A model generated the notes under the pieces. The model saw only the letters and a program-made list of their open reading frames with translations, ran no database searches and was not told the DNA's origin. A stretch of DNA of 46,497 nt from an uncultured Eubacteriales bacterium (GTDB taxonomy: Bacteria > Bacillota > Clostridia > Oscillospirales > Acutalibacteraceae), in assembly GCA_900540235.1 (NCBI GenBank), contig UQEY01000012.1, positions 1 to 46,497 of the forward strand, given 5' to 3'. The translations under genes were made by a program, and so were the position numbers. Positions within the stretch are counted from its first letter, which is position 1. Each line of letters begins with the position of its first letter. This document shows positions 1 to 7,591 of the stretch, piece after piece.

Positions 1-23
1 CGTAAAAAGCAGTATTCGGGCAT

Positions 24-54
24 AAAAAAGCCTCGGAACACGAATGTTCCGAGG
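24..54 (-). terminator. Intrinsic terminator after tRNA-Gln
   Basis: A perfect 10-bp stem (CCTCGGAACA with TGTTCCGAGG, plus-strand 31-54) closes a 4-nt loop. Read on the minus strand it is followed directly by CTTTTTTATG, a T-run as in Rho-independent terminators. It lies just downstream of the tRNA and ends that short transcript. Confidence 0.9.
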
Positions 55-57
55 TGA

Positions 58-131
58 TGGCAGAGGTATAAGGATTCGAACCTTAAATGACGGAGTCAGA
101 GTCCGGAGTGTTACCGTTACACTATACCTCT
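58..131 (-). tRNA. tRNA-Gln (anticodon CTG)
   Basis: The minus strand folds into a full cloverleaf. The acceptor stem is AGAGGTA/TACCTCT, the discriminator is G and CCA is encoded. The D stem is GTGT/ACAC. The anticodon loop CTCTGAC has U33 and anticodon CTG, which reads CAG (Gln). The T arm is TAAGG-TTCGAAT-CCTTA. The anticodon stem CCGGA/TCCGT has four good pairs, but the outermost position (27-43) is a C-U mismatch. The variable loop is short (CATT). It has its own promoter at 181-209 and a terminator at 24-54, so it is probably a single-gene unit. Confidence 0.95.
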
Positions 132-180
132 ATATTATTCAAAGCAAAAGCCAAAAGCGGCAATCGCTTATTGCTGAATA

Positions 181-209
181 ATATTAACATATTAAATTAA
201 AAATGTCAA
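181..209 (-). promoter_or_regulatory. Sigma-A promoter for tRNA-Gln
   Basis: On the minus strand TTGACA (204-209) and TAATAT (181-186) are separated by exactly 17 bp. Transcription would start near 174, giving a leader of about 40 nt before the tRNA. A small hairpin (GCAAT/ATTGC, 154-168) lies in that leader. Confidence 0.7.
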
Positions 210-238
210 TAGAAAAATCGGAATTAATCAAAAAATTG

Positions 239-1372
239 TTAATCATTGTAAGTTTCGAGAAACGAATGTTTAACCCCGTCCTTTTTATATGCAATAACGG
301 TGTCAATATTGACATTTTCAACGCTTTTGAAAATATTGCTTTCCACCTGTGGGTTAATTTTTTTCATTTTGCGAATCATATTTTTGATTTCCTGACGCTT
401 GGAAGCATTATCCGGGTTGCAGGAAGTGCAAGTATCCGTAAACTTGCAAGCACACTGGATAAAGTGCAAATCGTTATAATCACGCCAGCGCTTAATTTCA
501 TCCTCACGGATAAGATACATCGGGCGAATTAGCTGCATTCCCTCAAAATTGGTTGAATGAAGTTTCGGCATCATAGTTTGAACCTGACCGCCGTAGAGCA
601 TACCCATCAACACGGTTTCAATAACATCGTCATAATGATGACCGAGTGCAATTTTGTTACAGCCGAGTTCCTTAGCCTTATTATAAAGGTGACCCCTTCT
701 CATTCTTGCGCAAAGATAGCAAGGTGATTTTTCAACATGGAGCACCGATTCAAAAATATTTGATTCAAAAACGGTGATAGGAACATTTAAAAGCTTTGCA
801 TTTTTTTCAATAATCTCTCTGTTTTCAGGGCTGTAGCCTGGGTCCATAACAAGGAAAACAACTTCAAACGGGAACTTATTATGCCTTTTAAGCTCCTGAA
901 AAAGCTTAGCCATAAGCATTGAATCTTTGCCGCCTGAAATGCAAACAGCAATTTTATCCCCTTCTTCAACAAGTTGATAATCGTTGATAGCGGCGGTGAA
1001 TTTACTCCAAATACCCTTATGAAATTTTTTATTGATACTGCGTTCAACATCTTTGGCTTTATCGGTATCGTTTTTGAGCTGAGAAAGCATATAGCCGTAG
1101 TAGCCCTCTTTAAGGTTAGCGGCATTAAAACCCTTCTGCCTGAGTTTTTCTGCTACAGGGTCGCTGATAATTCCGCTTTTACAGCAAATAATCAAAAGCT
1201 TATCTTTAGCAAGCGTATCAACATTTTCCTCAAGTCTATTTTGAGGAATATTAACTGCACCGTTAATTGTGCCGTAGGCAAATGCAATTTCGTCACGAAT
1301 ATCGATAATTTCATATTCGTCAGAATCAAGCGACAGCATTTCATCTATTGTTATTTCTTCATAATTTTTCAT
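239..1372 (-). CDS. Rhodanese-TtcA-type tRNA thiolation fusion protein
   Basis: Residues 1-100 form a rhodanese domain with a candidate catalytic loop CCKSG (Cys64), which would carry a persulfide. Residues 115-340 form a PP-loop ATPase of the TtcA/TilS group. Visible motifs are SGGKDS (146-151, ATP binding), PCYLCARMRRG (Cys218 and Cys221), GHHYDD (244-249), and a later Cys group (307, 309, 315, 318). In TtcA the CxxC pair plus a later Cys hold an Fe-S cluster needed for 2-thiocytidine-32 formation in tRNA. The best reading is a cytosolic tRNA 2-thiolation enzyme with its own sulfur carrier domain. TtcA of E. coli lacks the rhodanese part. It lies 24 bp downstream of the tcdA-like gene and probably shares its promoter. 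The exact tRNA target is inferred. Confidence 0.85.
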   Translation of the reverse strand: MKNYEEITIDEMLSLDSDEYEIIDIRDEIAFAYGTINGAVNIPQNRLEENVDTLAKDKLLIICCKSGIISDPVAEKLRQKGFNAANLKEGYYGYMLSQLKNDTDKAKDVERSINKKFHKGIWSKFTAAINDYQLVEEGDKIAVCISGGKDSMLMAKLFQELKRHNKFPFEVVFLVMDPGYSPENREIIEKNAKLLNVPITVFESNIFESVLHVEKSPCYLCARMRRGHLYNKAKELGCNKIALGHHYDDVIETVLMGMLYGGQVQTMMPKLHSTNFEGMQLIRPMYLIREDEIKRWRDYNDLHFIQCACKFTDTCTSCNPDNASKRQEIKNMIRKMKKINPQVESNIFKSVENVNIDTVIAYKKDGVKHSFLETYND

Positions 1373-1396
1373 AATAAAATATAATATTTCCTAAAA

Positions 1397-2152
1397 TTAT
1401 TTTTTGATAAGGTCCTTAATCACTTCACCTGCAATAATAAGGCCTACAGTTGACGGAACGAAAGCATTAGAACCCGGAACTTGCCTTCTTGCAGTACATT
1501 TTCTTTTAGTACCCGGCGGACAAACGCAGTGATATTTGCAACTGTTTGCCATATCTTCCTTTGGTTTAATAGGAATTTCTTTTGAATAAACTACTTTAAG
1601 CTTGCGAACTTTTCTCTTTTTAAGTTCATATCGCATAACCCTTGCAAGCGGGTCAACGCTTGTTTTGTATATATCTGCCACTTCAAATGCAGTCGGGTCC
1701 ATTTTATTACCGGCGCCCATTGAGCAAATTATAGGCGTATTGTTTTCCTTAGCCTGCATAACAAGTGCAATTTTGCCTGATACTGTGTCAATAGCGTCAA
1801 CCACATAATCATATTTTGAAAAATCAAACTCCCCTGCCGTTTCATTTGAATAAAAAGTTTGATGCTTATACACATTACAGTCAGGGTTAATTGACTTGAT
1901 TCTTTCTTCGCAAACATCAACTTTGAACTTGCCGACAGTATCGGTTGTTGCAATAATTTGACGATTAATATTTGTTAAGCAAACTTTGTCGTCGTCGATG
2001 ATATCAATAGAGCCGACGCCGCTTCTTGCAAGCGCTTCAACCGTGTAGCCGCCGACACCTCCGACGCCGAAAACGGCAACTCTTGAAGACGCAAGCTTGT
2101 CCATAGCTTCCTTGCCGACTAATAATTCAGTTCTTGAAAAACGATTTAACAT
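1397..2152 (-). CDS. tcdA: tRNA threonylcarbamoyladenosine dehydratase (TcdA/YgdL family)
   Basis: This is a ThiF/MoeB/E1-like protein of 251 residues. It has an N-terminal adenylate-binding Rossmann motif (GVGGVGGYTVEALARSGVG, about 29-47), the D-x-N-x-N-R-Q segment after it (NINRQI), and YVVDAIDTV in the middle. The family activates t6A37 in tRNA with ATP and cyclises it to ct6A. A Cys cluster near the C-terminus (CKYHCVCPPGTKRKC) is typical of Firmicute members and may bind metal. The start at 2152 follows a GGTGGTG ribosome site and a perfect consensus promoter. The gene forms a two-gene operon with the rhodanese-TtcA fusion, so both members act on tRNA. The family is clear; the ct6A activity itself is by homology. 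Confidence 0.88.
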   Translation of the reverse strand: MLNRFSRTELLVGKEAMDKLASSRVAVFGVGGVGGYTVEALARSGVGSIDIIDDDKVCLTNINRQIIATTDTVGKFKVDVCEERIKSINPDCNVYKHQTFYSNETAGEFDFSKYDYVVDAIDTVSGKIALVMQAKENNTPIICSMGAGNKMDPTAFEVADIYKTSVDPLARVMRYELKKRKVRKLKVVYSKEIPIKPKEDMANSCKYHCVCPPGTKRKCTARRQVPGSNAFVPSTVGLIIAGEVIKDLIKK

Positions 2153-2185
2153 ATTTCACACCACCGATTAATTTACATTTTTAAA

Positions 2186-2214
2186 ATTATATAATGCTTC
2201 ACCTACCTTGTCAA
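2186..2214 (-). promoter_or_regulatory. Consensus sigma-A promoter of tcdA operon
   Basis: On the minus strand TTGACA (2209-2214) and TATAAT (2186-2191) both match the consensus perfectly with 17 bp between them. The predicted start near 2179 gives a leader of about 27 nt. Confidence 0.8.
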
Positions 2215-2248
2215 TAGGTTTATTAATATATTAATAAGTATAATAATA

Positions 2249-2277
2249 TTGACATTTGCAGATTAATCGTGTATAAC
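2249..2277 (+). promoter_or_regulatory. Sigma-A promoter of trxB-like/trxA operon
   Basis: TTGACA (2249-2254) and TATAAC (2272-2277) are separated by 17 bp, divergent from the tcdA promoter. The leader from about 2284 to the start codon at 2419 is about 135 nt and contains interspersed repeat copy A. Confidence 0.7.
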
Positions 2278-2315
2278 TAAGCTAAAATGAGAAATAGTTA
2301 TATAGTAATTATTAT

Positions 2316-2396
2316 GGGTCATCGGTAACGCCGATCCATAAAACAGTCTAAAATGATAAAACTACCGTAGGAGCGAACTTCATTCGTCTGCCGGGC
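2316..2396 (+). repeat. Diverged interspersed repeat, copy A
   Basis: This copy aligns without gaps to the element at 24306-24380: over one 41-base core I count 29 identities. It contains ACGCCGAT, AGTCTA, CGTAGGAGCGAAC and two small inverted repeats (ATCGG/CCGAT; CGAA/TTCG). It lies in the leader of the trxB-like gene. Confidence 0.55.
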
Positions 2397-2418
2397 AATA
2401 ATTTTTTAAGGGTAAATT

Positions 2419-3303
2419 ATGAGATATGACATTGGAATTATAGGAACAGGGCCGGCAGGTATTTCTGCGGCAATAACAGCTAAAATCAGAAATAAAAGCC
2501 TTATACTTTTAGGCAGTAAAGATTTAAGCAGTAAGATAAGCAAAGCTGAAAAGATTAACAATTACACGGGCATACCCAATGTGACCGGTCAAAAGCTTGC
2601 CGAAAGTTTTCAAAATCATCTTGACGCTTTTGGAATTGAAATTACAGATAAAAAAGTTACTGCCGTTTACTCGATGGGCAAATATTTTGCGCTTCAACTC
2701 AGCACGGGCGAAATGGTTGAATGTTCAAGTGTTATTTTAGCCTGCGGTGTTTTGCCGAGCAAAACGATTGAAAACGAAGACAAGTTTTTAGGCAGAGGGG
2801 TCAGCTACTGTGCAACCTGTGACGCCATGCTTTGCAAGGGCAAGGATGTCAATATGCTCGCTTTTGGCAAAGAAGCCGAGGATGAAGCAAAGTTTTTAAG
2901 TGAAGTTTGCAGTAGCATCACATTTATACCGATGTATAAAGAAGAAATCGGTGATATAAAAAATATAGATAATATAAAAATCGTTTATGACAAACCGATT
3001 AAATTTGACGGTGAAAGAAAAGCGGAAAAACTCGTTTGCGAAAACGGAGAATACGAAGCTTTTTCAACTTTTATTATAAGGGACAGCATTGCGCCTAAAA
3101 ACTTAGTGCCCGGGCTTAAAACCGACGGTGCGCACGCAGTTGTTGACCTTGAAATGAAAACAAATATTGACGGTCTTTTTGCCTGCGGTGACATAGCGGG
3201 AAAGCCGTATCAATATATAAAATCGGCAGGACAAGGAAATGTCGCCGCACTTTCGGCAATCGCTTGTCTTGCTAAGAAAGCAAAGGAGAATAACAATGAT
3301 TAA
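2419..3303 (+). CDS. Thioredoxin reductase-like flavoprotein, probably ferredoxin-dependent
   Basis: This 294-residue protein has the fold of low-molecular-weight thioredoxin reductases. It has an N-terminal FAD motif GTGPAG (9-14), the redox pair CATC (131-134) and a C-terminal FAD motif FACGDIAG (254-261). Normal enzymes carry a GGGDSA-type NADPH motif and an HRRxxxR phosphate-binding motif in the middle domain. Here the corresponding segments read AFGKEAEDEA (148-157) and PMYKEE (171-176), so both are missing. This matches the pattern known for clostridial ferredoxin-dependent flavin thioredoxin reductases. It probably passes electrons from reduced ferredoxin to the thioredoxin encoded next, whose start it overlaps by 8 bp. 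The electron donor is inferred from the missing motifs. Other possible readings are a DTR-type (Gloeobacter-like) enzyme or an unusual NADPH enzyme. Confidence 0.85.
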   Translation: MRYDIGIIGTGPAGISAAITAKIRNKSLILLGSKDLSSKISKAEKINNYTGIPNVTGQKLAESFQNHLDAFGIEITDKKVTAVYSMGKYFALQLSTGEMVECSSVILACGVLPSKTIENEDKFLGRGVSYCATCDAMLCKGKDVNMLAFGKEAEDEAKFLSEVCSSITFIPMYKEEIGDIKNIDNIKIVYDKPIKFDGERKAEKLVCENGEYEAFSTFIIRDSIAPKNLVPGLKTDGAHAVVDLEMKTNIDGLFACGDIAGKPYQYIKSAGQGNVAALSAIACLAKKAKENNND

Positions 3304-3607
3304 AGAAATAAAAAACAGCGAATTTGACGATGTATTAAACAGTAAGCTTGCGGTAGTTGATTTTTCAGCCGTTTGGTGCGGTCCGTGCCAAATGCTTGCA
3401 CCGGTGCTTGAGGAACTTTCAGACGAGATGGACGGCGAGGCAGACTTCTTTTCGGCAGATGTTGACGAAAACCGTGACCTTGCATATGATTATGACATTC
3501 AAAGTATCCCTGCAATCGTAATTTTTTCAAACGGTGAAGAAGTTACAAGAACAGTGGGTTTCCAACCAAAAGATGATATTAAAGAATTAATTGAAAGTTG
3601 TATGTGA
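3296..3607 (+). CDS. trxA: Thioredoxin
   Basis: This 103-residue cytosolic thioredoxin has the active site WCGPC (27-31) and the cis-proline segment SIPAIVIF (Pro72). It is close to the usual family length of about 105. The start at 3296 is chosen because AAGGAG lies 7 nt upstream and the protein then begins as normal thioredoxins do; a longer in-frame reading from 3239 would add 19 unlikely residues. The start lies inside the last codons of the reductase gene in another frame, suggesting translational coupling. Its role is to reduce disulfides in ribonucleotide reductase and other targets. Reductase and substrate being made together is the strongest context for the function of both. Confidence 0.95.
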   Translation: MIKEIKNSEFDDVLNSKLAVVDFSAVWCGPCQMLAPVLEELSDEMDGEADFFSADVDENRDLAYDYDIQSIPAIVIFSNGEEVTRTVGFQPKDDIKELIESCM

Positions 3608-3626
3608 TAATATAAATTATATTGTA

Positions 3627-4157
3627 TTATTTGAATAACTTCTTAATACGCTTCTCAATTTTATAAACATAAAGAAGCGTGAGTTTATCAATCATTTTTT
3701 CATAAATCAAAAACATTATATTCATCAGGACGGCAAAAACGGCAATAAACCATTCGCCCTGACCGTCCTCCAAAAACGGAATACCGAAAACTTTAATCAA
3801 AACCACTTGGCAGACAAGCATTGCAGTGTTAAACAAAACAAGCTTTGCGATAATTCTGAGCGGTTTTGATTTTATTTTTTGAAAATAATCACGAATAATC
3901 GGATAGAAACCGAAAAAGCTTACATACATCATCATACATTCCTTGTCCGTCACAAGGATAAGCGCAAGAATACTTGTAGATATATAAGTTACCCATGCGC
4001 TTGAAGCGGAAAAAGTGCGTTTGAGCATAATCATTAATATACCCAAAAACATCGGCACAGCATAAGCAAGCACCATTGTTATTCCGCCCAAAAACAGCAT
4101 AACTACCGACAGTGCGGTTGACAGCGCCGACACTGCAAGTTTCGTTGAACTTCTCAT
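3627..4157 (-). CDS. Integral membrane protein of unknown function
   Basis: This 176-residue protein is almost entirely hydrophobic, with about five membrane helices, for example around residues 10-45, 50-70, 75-90, 100-125 and 135-155. The tail is basic (KIEKRIKKLFK) and should lie in the cytoplasm. The small size and helix pattern recall substrate-binding (S) components of ECF transporters or related small membrane proteins, but I recognise no diagnostic motif and assign no function. It is transcribed from its own promoter (4195-4223), divergent from the lipoprotein gene, and converges on trxA with 19 bp between stop codons. Confidence 0.7.
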   Translation of the reverse strand: MRSSTKLAVSALSTALSVVMLFLGGITMVLAYAVPMFLGILMIMLKRTFSASSAWVTYISTSILALILVTDKECMMMYVSFFGFYPIIRDYFQKIKSKPLRIIAKLVLFNTAMLVCQVVLIKVFGIPFLEDGQGEWFIAVFAVLMNIMFLIYEKMIDKLTLLYVYKIEKRIKKLFK

Positions 4158-4194
4158 ATTTTCACCATATTATTACAAAATTTGAATTAAAAAT

Positions 4195-4223
4195 ACTATA
4201 TCATTTTAGGCAAAATATGTAAA
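4195..4223 (-). promoter_or_regulatory. Promoter of the membrane protein gene
   Basis: On the minus strand TTTACA (4218-4223) and TATAGT (4195-4200) lie 17 bp apart, about 40 bp upstream of the start codon at 4157. Confidence 0.6.
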
Positions 4224-4270
4224 TAGTGTGAATAAGGAGTTAAATATTTGTTCATTTTTCACCTATTCCC

Positions 4271-4299
4271 TTTACAAATATTATAAGTAAATATATAAT
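4271..4299 (+). promoter_or_regulatory. Promoter of the lipoprotein gene
   Basis: TTTACA (4271-4276) and TATAAT (4294-4299) are separated by 17 bp. Transcription would start near 4306, about 34 nt before the TTG start. Confidence 0.7.
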
Positions 4300-4339
4300 T
4301 ATTATTAATATAAGCTTTTATATTCGAGGGGTGTTAATT

Positions 4340-5563
4340 TTGAAAAAAATACTTATTATTTCTCTTTGTGCGGTGCTCGTTTTGTCATTTACTTTTGTTG
4401 CCTGCTCAAAAAACAGCGACCAAACAAACGGCACAACAACTACCGCAAATTCCGGTGAAACTGTCAACGAAAACGGCGAAACTACGCAAACCACTGCCGA
4501 CGGTCTTGACACTGCCGACAATGAATACGGTTTTGAAACCGAAGTTGTAACAGATAAAAACGGTAAAGAAGTGACTGACAAAAGCGGTGAGAAAGTAACG
4601 ACCGATGTTGCTGTTGCTTATCATACCGACGCAAAGGGCAATACATACGCTCAAAAGATAGATGACGACGGCAATGAAGTGACTGACAAAAAAGGTAACC
4701 CTGTTACACTTAAAGAAACTACTACCGCTAAAAATACAACTACAAAAGCCGCAAAAACCAGCAAAACAAGCGGTAAAGCTGATTCTTCAACTTCAAAATC
4801 AAACAGCACGACTGCAAAAGGTGAAACAACAAAATTAACCGCAGAATCTACAAAATCTTCCGGCAATGAAACCACAAAAACCGGTTCAACCGCAACAACC
4901 AAGAAAAACAGTGCTGTAACCACAACAAAGAAGAATGAAAAAAACACTGAAGCTACAACTGAAAGCACAACCGAAAAGGTAACAGCTACCACAAACAAGA
5001 ACGCAGAAGTAACAAAAACTTCCGACACAACAAAATTTGAAGGCAACGAAAGCGTACCTAAAACTTCAGCCACAGGCAAGGAAGTAAGCTTCAGCACAGG
5101 AGATATGGAAACTATAGCAGATATGCTTGAAGTGCCTTACCTTTACCTTACAAGCTATGAAAACTCGGAAGGTGTGCCTATCAACATTGCGGCATACACA
5201 GCAGTTTGGATGGCTCAGCACGACGGCGGCACCGGTGAAACTTATCCGTCAAGCCCTGTTGTTCTTAACCTTTTCAAATTCTACGGTCAAACCGTTGTTA
5301 ACTTCAAAACAAAGGTTAACGATGTTAAGGATACACCTATTAAGTACAACACTAAAAACGACACATTCACAGTAAGCACTTACCCTGAAAAGAAGCAGAC
5401 AATTAAGATTACAAAGATTGAAGACCTCGGCGACAATAACTTCTACAAGGTAACAGCAGATGTAAGCGGTGCAGGCAAGATTAAGAAAGTTTATGCAATT
5501 ATTCAAAAGAATAAGCTTGACTCAACACTCGGCTTCTCTGTTAAGGCACTTAATTGGAAGTAA
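4340..5563 (+). CDS. Thr/Ser/Lys-rich lipoprotein with C-terminal domain of unknown function
   Basis: The protein is about 407 residues. The TTG at 4340 is preferred because GAGGGG lies 8 nt upstream; a GTG at 4331 would overlap that site. The N-terminus is a lipoprotein signal: KK, a hydrophobic run, then FVAC with Cys22 as the lipidated residue. Residues 60-130 carry repeated short units around VTDKNGKEVTDKSG and NEVTDKKGNPVT. Residues 130-250 are a low-complexity Thr/Lys/Ser linker typical of wall-spanning stalks. The last 160 residues look globular (TGDMETIADMLEVPYLYL onward), and I do not recognise them. It is a monocistronic surface protein with its own promoter and terminator. The export signal and stalk are seen in the sequence; any binding or enzymatic role is unknown. 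Confidence 0.8.
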   Translation: MKKILIISLCAVLVLSFTFVACSKNSDQTNGTTTTANSGETVNENGETTQTTADGLDTADNEYGFETEVVTDKNGKEVTDKSGEKVTTDVAVAYHTDAKGNTYAQKIDDDGNEVTDKKGNPVTLKETTTAKNTTTKAAKTSKTSGKADSSTSKSNSTTAKGETTKLTAESTKSSGNETTKTGSTATTKKNSAVTTTKKNEKNTEATTESTTEKVTATTNKNAEVTKTSDTTKFEGNESVPKTSATGKEVSFSTGDMETIADMLEVPYLYLTSYENSEGVPINIAAYTAVWMAQHDGGTGETYPSSPVVLNLFKFYGQTVVNFKTKVNDVKDTPIKYNTKNDTFTVSTYPEKKQTIKITKIEDLGDNNFYKVTADVSGAGKIKKVYAIIQKNKLDSTLGFSVKALNWK

Positions 5564-5591
5564 AAATCAGGCTGACATTATAATACAACAA

Positions 5592-5627
5592 AACGGACAG
5601 TGAATTAATCGCTGTCCGTTCTTTTTA
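5592..5627 (+). terminator. Intrinsic terminator after the lipoprotein gene
   Basis: A perfect 9-bp stem AACGGACAG/CTGTCCGTT (5592-5600 with 5612-5620) is followed by CTTTTTAT. The other side carries an A-rich tract, so it could also end galM transcription from the opposite strand. Confidence 0.85.
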
Positions 5628-5637
5628 TCTGTATTAA

Positions 5638-6693
5638 TTATTTAGTTGAAAATCTAAATTCTGTTATTGTTTTGAATTCCTCATTTGCCTCGACATACTT
5701 GAACGGGAAATTAGAATGGTTAACAGAATCAGGGTAAAACTGAGTTTCAAGCGCAACGCCACGGCGATATGTAACCTTTGAATCACCCTTGCCCGGGTTA
5801 CCATCCTTTGCAAGCCAGCCGCCGCAATAAACCTGAATACCAACCAAGTCAGTCCAAACTTCCATATTTCTGCCCGAAGCTTCGTCATAAAGCACAGCCG
5901 CCTGAGTAAGTTCACCAAGCTCTTTATCCTTTAAGCAGTAGTTATTGTCGTAGCCGATACCGTCGATAACCGCTCTGAAAGGCTCATCAATCTTGTCACC
6001 GATTTTGTGAAGAGTTGAAAAGTCCATCATAGTACCTTTAAGCTCACCGAGTTCACCGGTAGGAAGCTGAGAATCGTCAGTTTCTGTAAACTTATCGGCA
6101 TTAACAAGCAAATATTCATCCTCAACAGTTTTGCTTGAATCGGCTGAAAGGTTGAAATAAGAATGGTTAGTTGGGTTTGCAACAGTCTTTTTATCGCTCA
6201 AAACAGTGTACTCGATTTTAAGAGCATTGCTGTCATCAAAAGTATACTTAACTTTCATAGTGAAGTTGCCCGGGAAACCATCCTCCATATCAGGTGAGAA
6301 GAATTTGAAAGTAACAAAATTGTCGCCGACTTCCTCCACATCCCAAATATTGAAGCTGAAACGACCACCGCTGTGAAGAGTCCAAGTGCCTTGATTATTA
6401 GGAGTGTGATACTCGTTACCGTCCAAAACAAACTTAGCATCACGAATACGGTTTGCATATCTGCCGACAACTAAGCCCTGATAGCCGAGGTCAGGGTCAA
6501 CATAATTGTTAACATCATCAAAACCGAGCACAACATCGCCAAGCTTTCCGTTTCTGTCGGGCACATTTACCGAATGAATACCTGCGCCGAGTGTCATAAG
6601 CTCAACAAAAGCGCCGTTTGAATTGGTAATCTTATAAAGTTCAACATCACCTTTACCGTCAAGGTGACCGAAACTTCTCTTTTCAATACTCAT
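5638..6693 (-). CDS. galM: Aldose 1-epimerase (mutarotase)
   Basis: This cytosolic enzyme interconverts alpha and beta anomers of galactose and other aldoses. The 351-residue length is normal. The family's catalytic His appears in NPTNHSYFNLS (His177) and the catalytic Glu in ALETQFYPDS (Glu316). GRYANRIRDAKF and the YDNNYCL segment (Asp249) are also present. It starts after AGGGGAATAATT-ATG and is the last gene of the long minus-strand run, 24 bp after nfo. A galactokinase is encoded about 26 kb away (32322-33605), so the window holds two steps of galactose use in separate operons. No galT or galE is seen here. Confidence 0.95.
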   Translation of the reverse strand: MSIEKRSFGHLDGKGDVELYKITNSNGAFVELMTLGAGIHSVNVPDRNGKLGDVVLGFDDVNNYVDPDLGYQGLVVGRYANRIRDAKFVLDGNEYHTPNNQGTWTLHSGGRFSFNIWDVEEVGDNFVTFKFFSPDMEDGFPGNFTMKVKYTFDDSNALKIEYTVLSDKKTVANPTNHSYFNLSADSSKTVEDEYLLVNADKFTETDDSQLPTGELGELKGTMMDFSTLHKIGDKIDEPFRAVIDGIGYDNNYCLKDKELGELTQAAVLYDEASGRNMEVWTDLVGIQVYCGGWLAKDGNPGKGDSKVTYRRGVALETQFYPDSVNHSNFPFKYVEANEEFKTITEFRFSTK

Positions 6694-6717
6694 AATTATT
6701 CCCCTTAATAATATTGA

Positions 6718-7551
6718 TTAATCTTTATAAATCGACCTCAAAAGAGCAATTTCCCTTGCATAGCCGTCAATATCGTTTGGCGTTTCAAGGAGGAAAGGCA
6801 AATGCTTAAGCCTTTCGTTATTGATAATTTTTTCAATAGCGTCAAGACCGATAGTGCCCTCGCCTATCTTTTCGTGCCTGTCCTTGTGAGATGCAATTTG
6901 ATTTTTTGAATCATTCAAATGAATAGCTTTAAGCCTGTCAAGACCGATAACGCTGTCAAACTCGTCAAGAACACCGTCAAGGTCACCGACTATATCATAA
7001 CCTGCGTCGTTAACATGACAAGTATCAATGCAAACACCGATTTTGTCACTTAGCTCAACTTTGTCGATAATCGCTTTAAGTTCCTCAAAACTTCTGCCGA
7101 TTTCCGTTCCCTTGCCTGCCATAGTTTCAAGCAACACGGTTGTAGTCATTTCAGGAAAAAGAACTTCGTTAAGCGCACCTGCGATAAAATCAATACCGAC
7201 ATCGGCACCCTGCCCCGTATGAGAACCCGGATGGAAATTGTAAAGCTGATTTGGTGTGTATTCCATTCTTTTTAAATCGTCTGCAAATGTATTTTTCGCA
7301 AATTCTCTTGTTTCCGGTTTGGCACTGCAAAGATTTAATGTGTACGGTGCGTGAGCTAAAATGACAGAAAAATTATTTTCCTCCATTAAATTTAAAAAGG
7401 TGTTAACATCATTTTCGTCAATAGCTTTTGCACTGCCGCCACGAGGGTTACGGGTAAAAAACTGAAAAGTGTTTGCACCAATCTCGACTGCCTGTTTAAG
7501 CATAGCCGTATAGCCTTTTGACGCACTCAAATGCGCTCCGATAGTAAGCAT
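6718..7551 (-). CDS. nfo: Endonuclease IV (AP endonuclease)
   Basis: This 277-residue TIM-barrel, zinc-dependent enzyme cuts DNA 5' of abasic sites in base excision repair. Signature segments are FHPGSHTGQG, GVCIDTCHVNDAGYDI and HLNDSKNQIASHKDRHEKIG, which supply the His/Asp/Glu zinc ligands of the family. Length and N-terminal start (MLTIGAHLSASKG) are typical. AGGAGA precedes the start codon. It lies between the HAD phosphatase and galM with short gaps, so it is probably co-transcribed with them at the distal end of the miaB-to-galM run. Confidence 0.96.
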   Translation of the reverse strand: MLTIGAHLSASKGYTAMLKQAVEIGANTFQFFTRNPRGGSAKAIDENDVNTFLNLMEENNFSVILAHAPYTLNLCSAKPETREFAKNTFADDLKRMEYTPNQLYNFHPGSHTGQGADVGIDFIAGALNEVLFPEMTTTVLLETMAGKGTEIGRSFEELKAIIDKVELSDKIGVCIDTCHVNDAGYDIVGDLDGVLDEFDSVIGLDRLKAIHLNDSKNQIASHKDRHEKIGEGTIGLDAIEKIINNERLKHLPFLLETPNDIDGYAREIALLRSIYKD

Positions 7552-7591
7552 ATTTCTCTCCTATTTAAGCAGTAAATCACTGCCGTAAAAT

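Noticed and set aside
203..532. Open frame on the plus strand across the end of the TtcA-like gene
   Set aside because: It is the complement of a conserved coding region and shows no family resemblance.
2316..2396. Copy A of the repeat as a riboswitch for the thioredoxin operon
   Set aside because: Related copies occur in other contexts and in both orientations relative to genes, which fits a repeat better than a gene-specific leader.
4651..5097. Val/Phe-rich open frame opposite the lipoprotein gene
   Set aside because: It mirrors the Thr/Lys-rich low-complexity stalk on the other strand and has no ribosome site or family motif.
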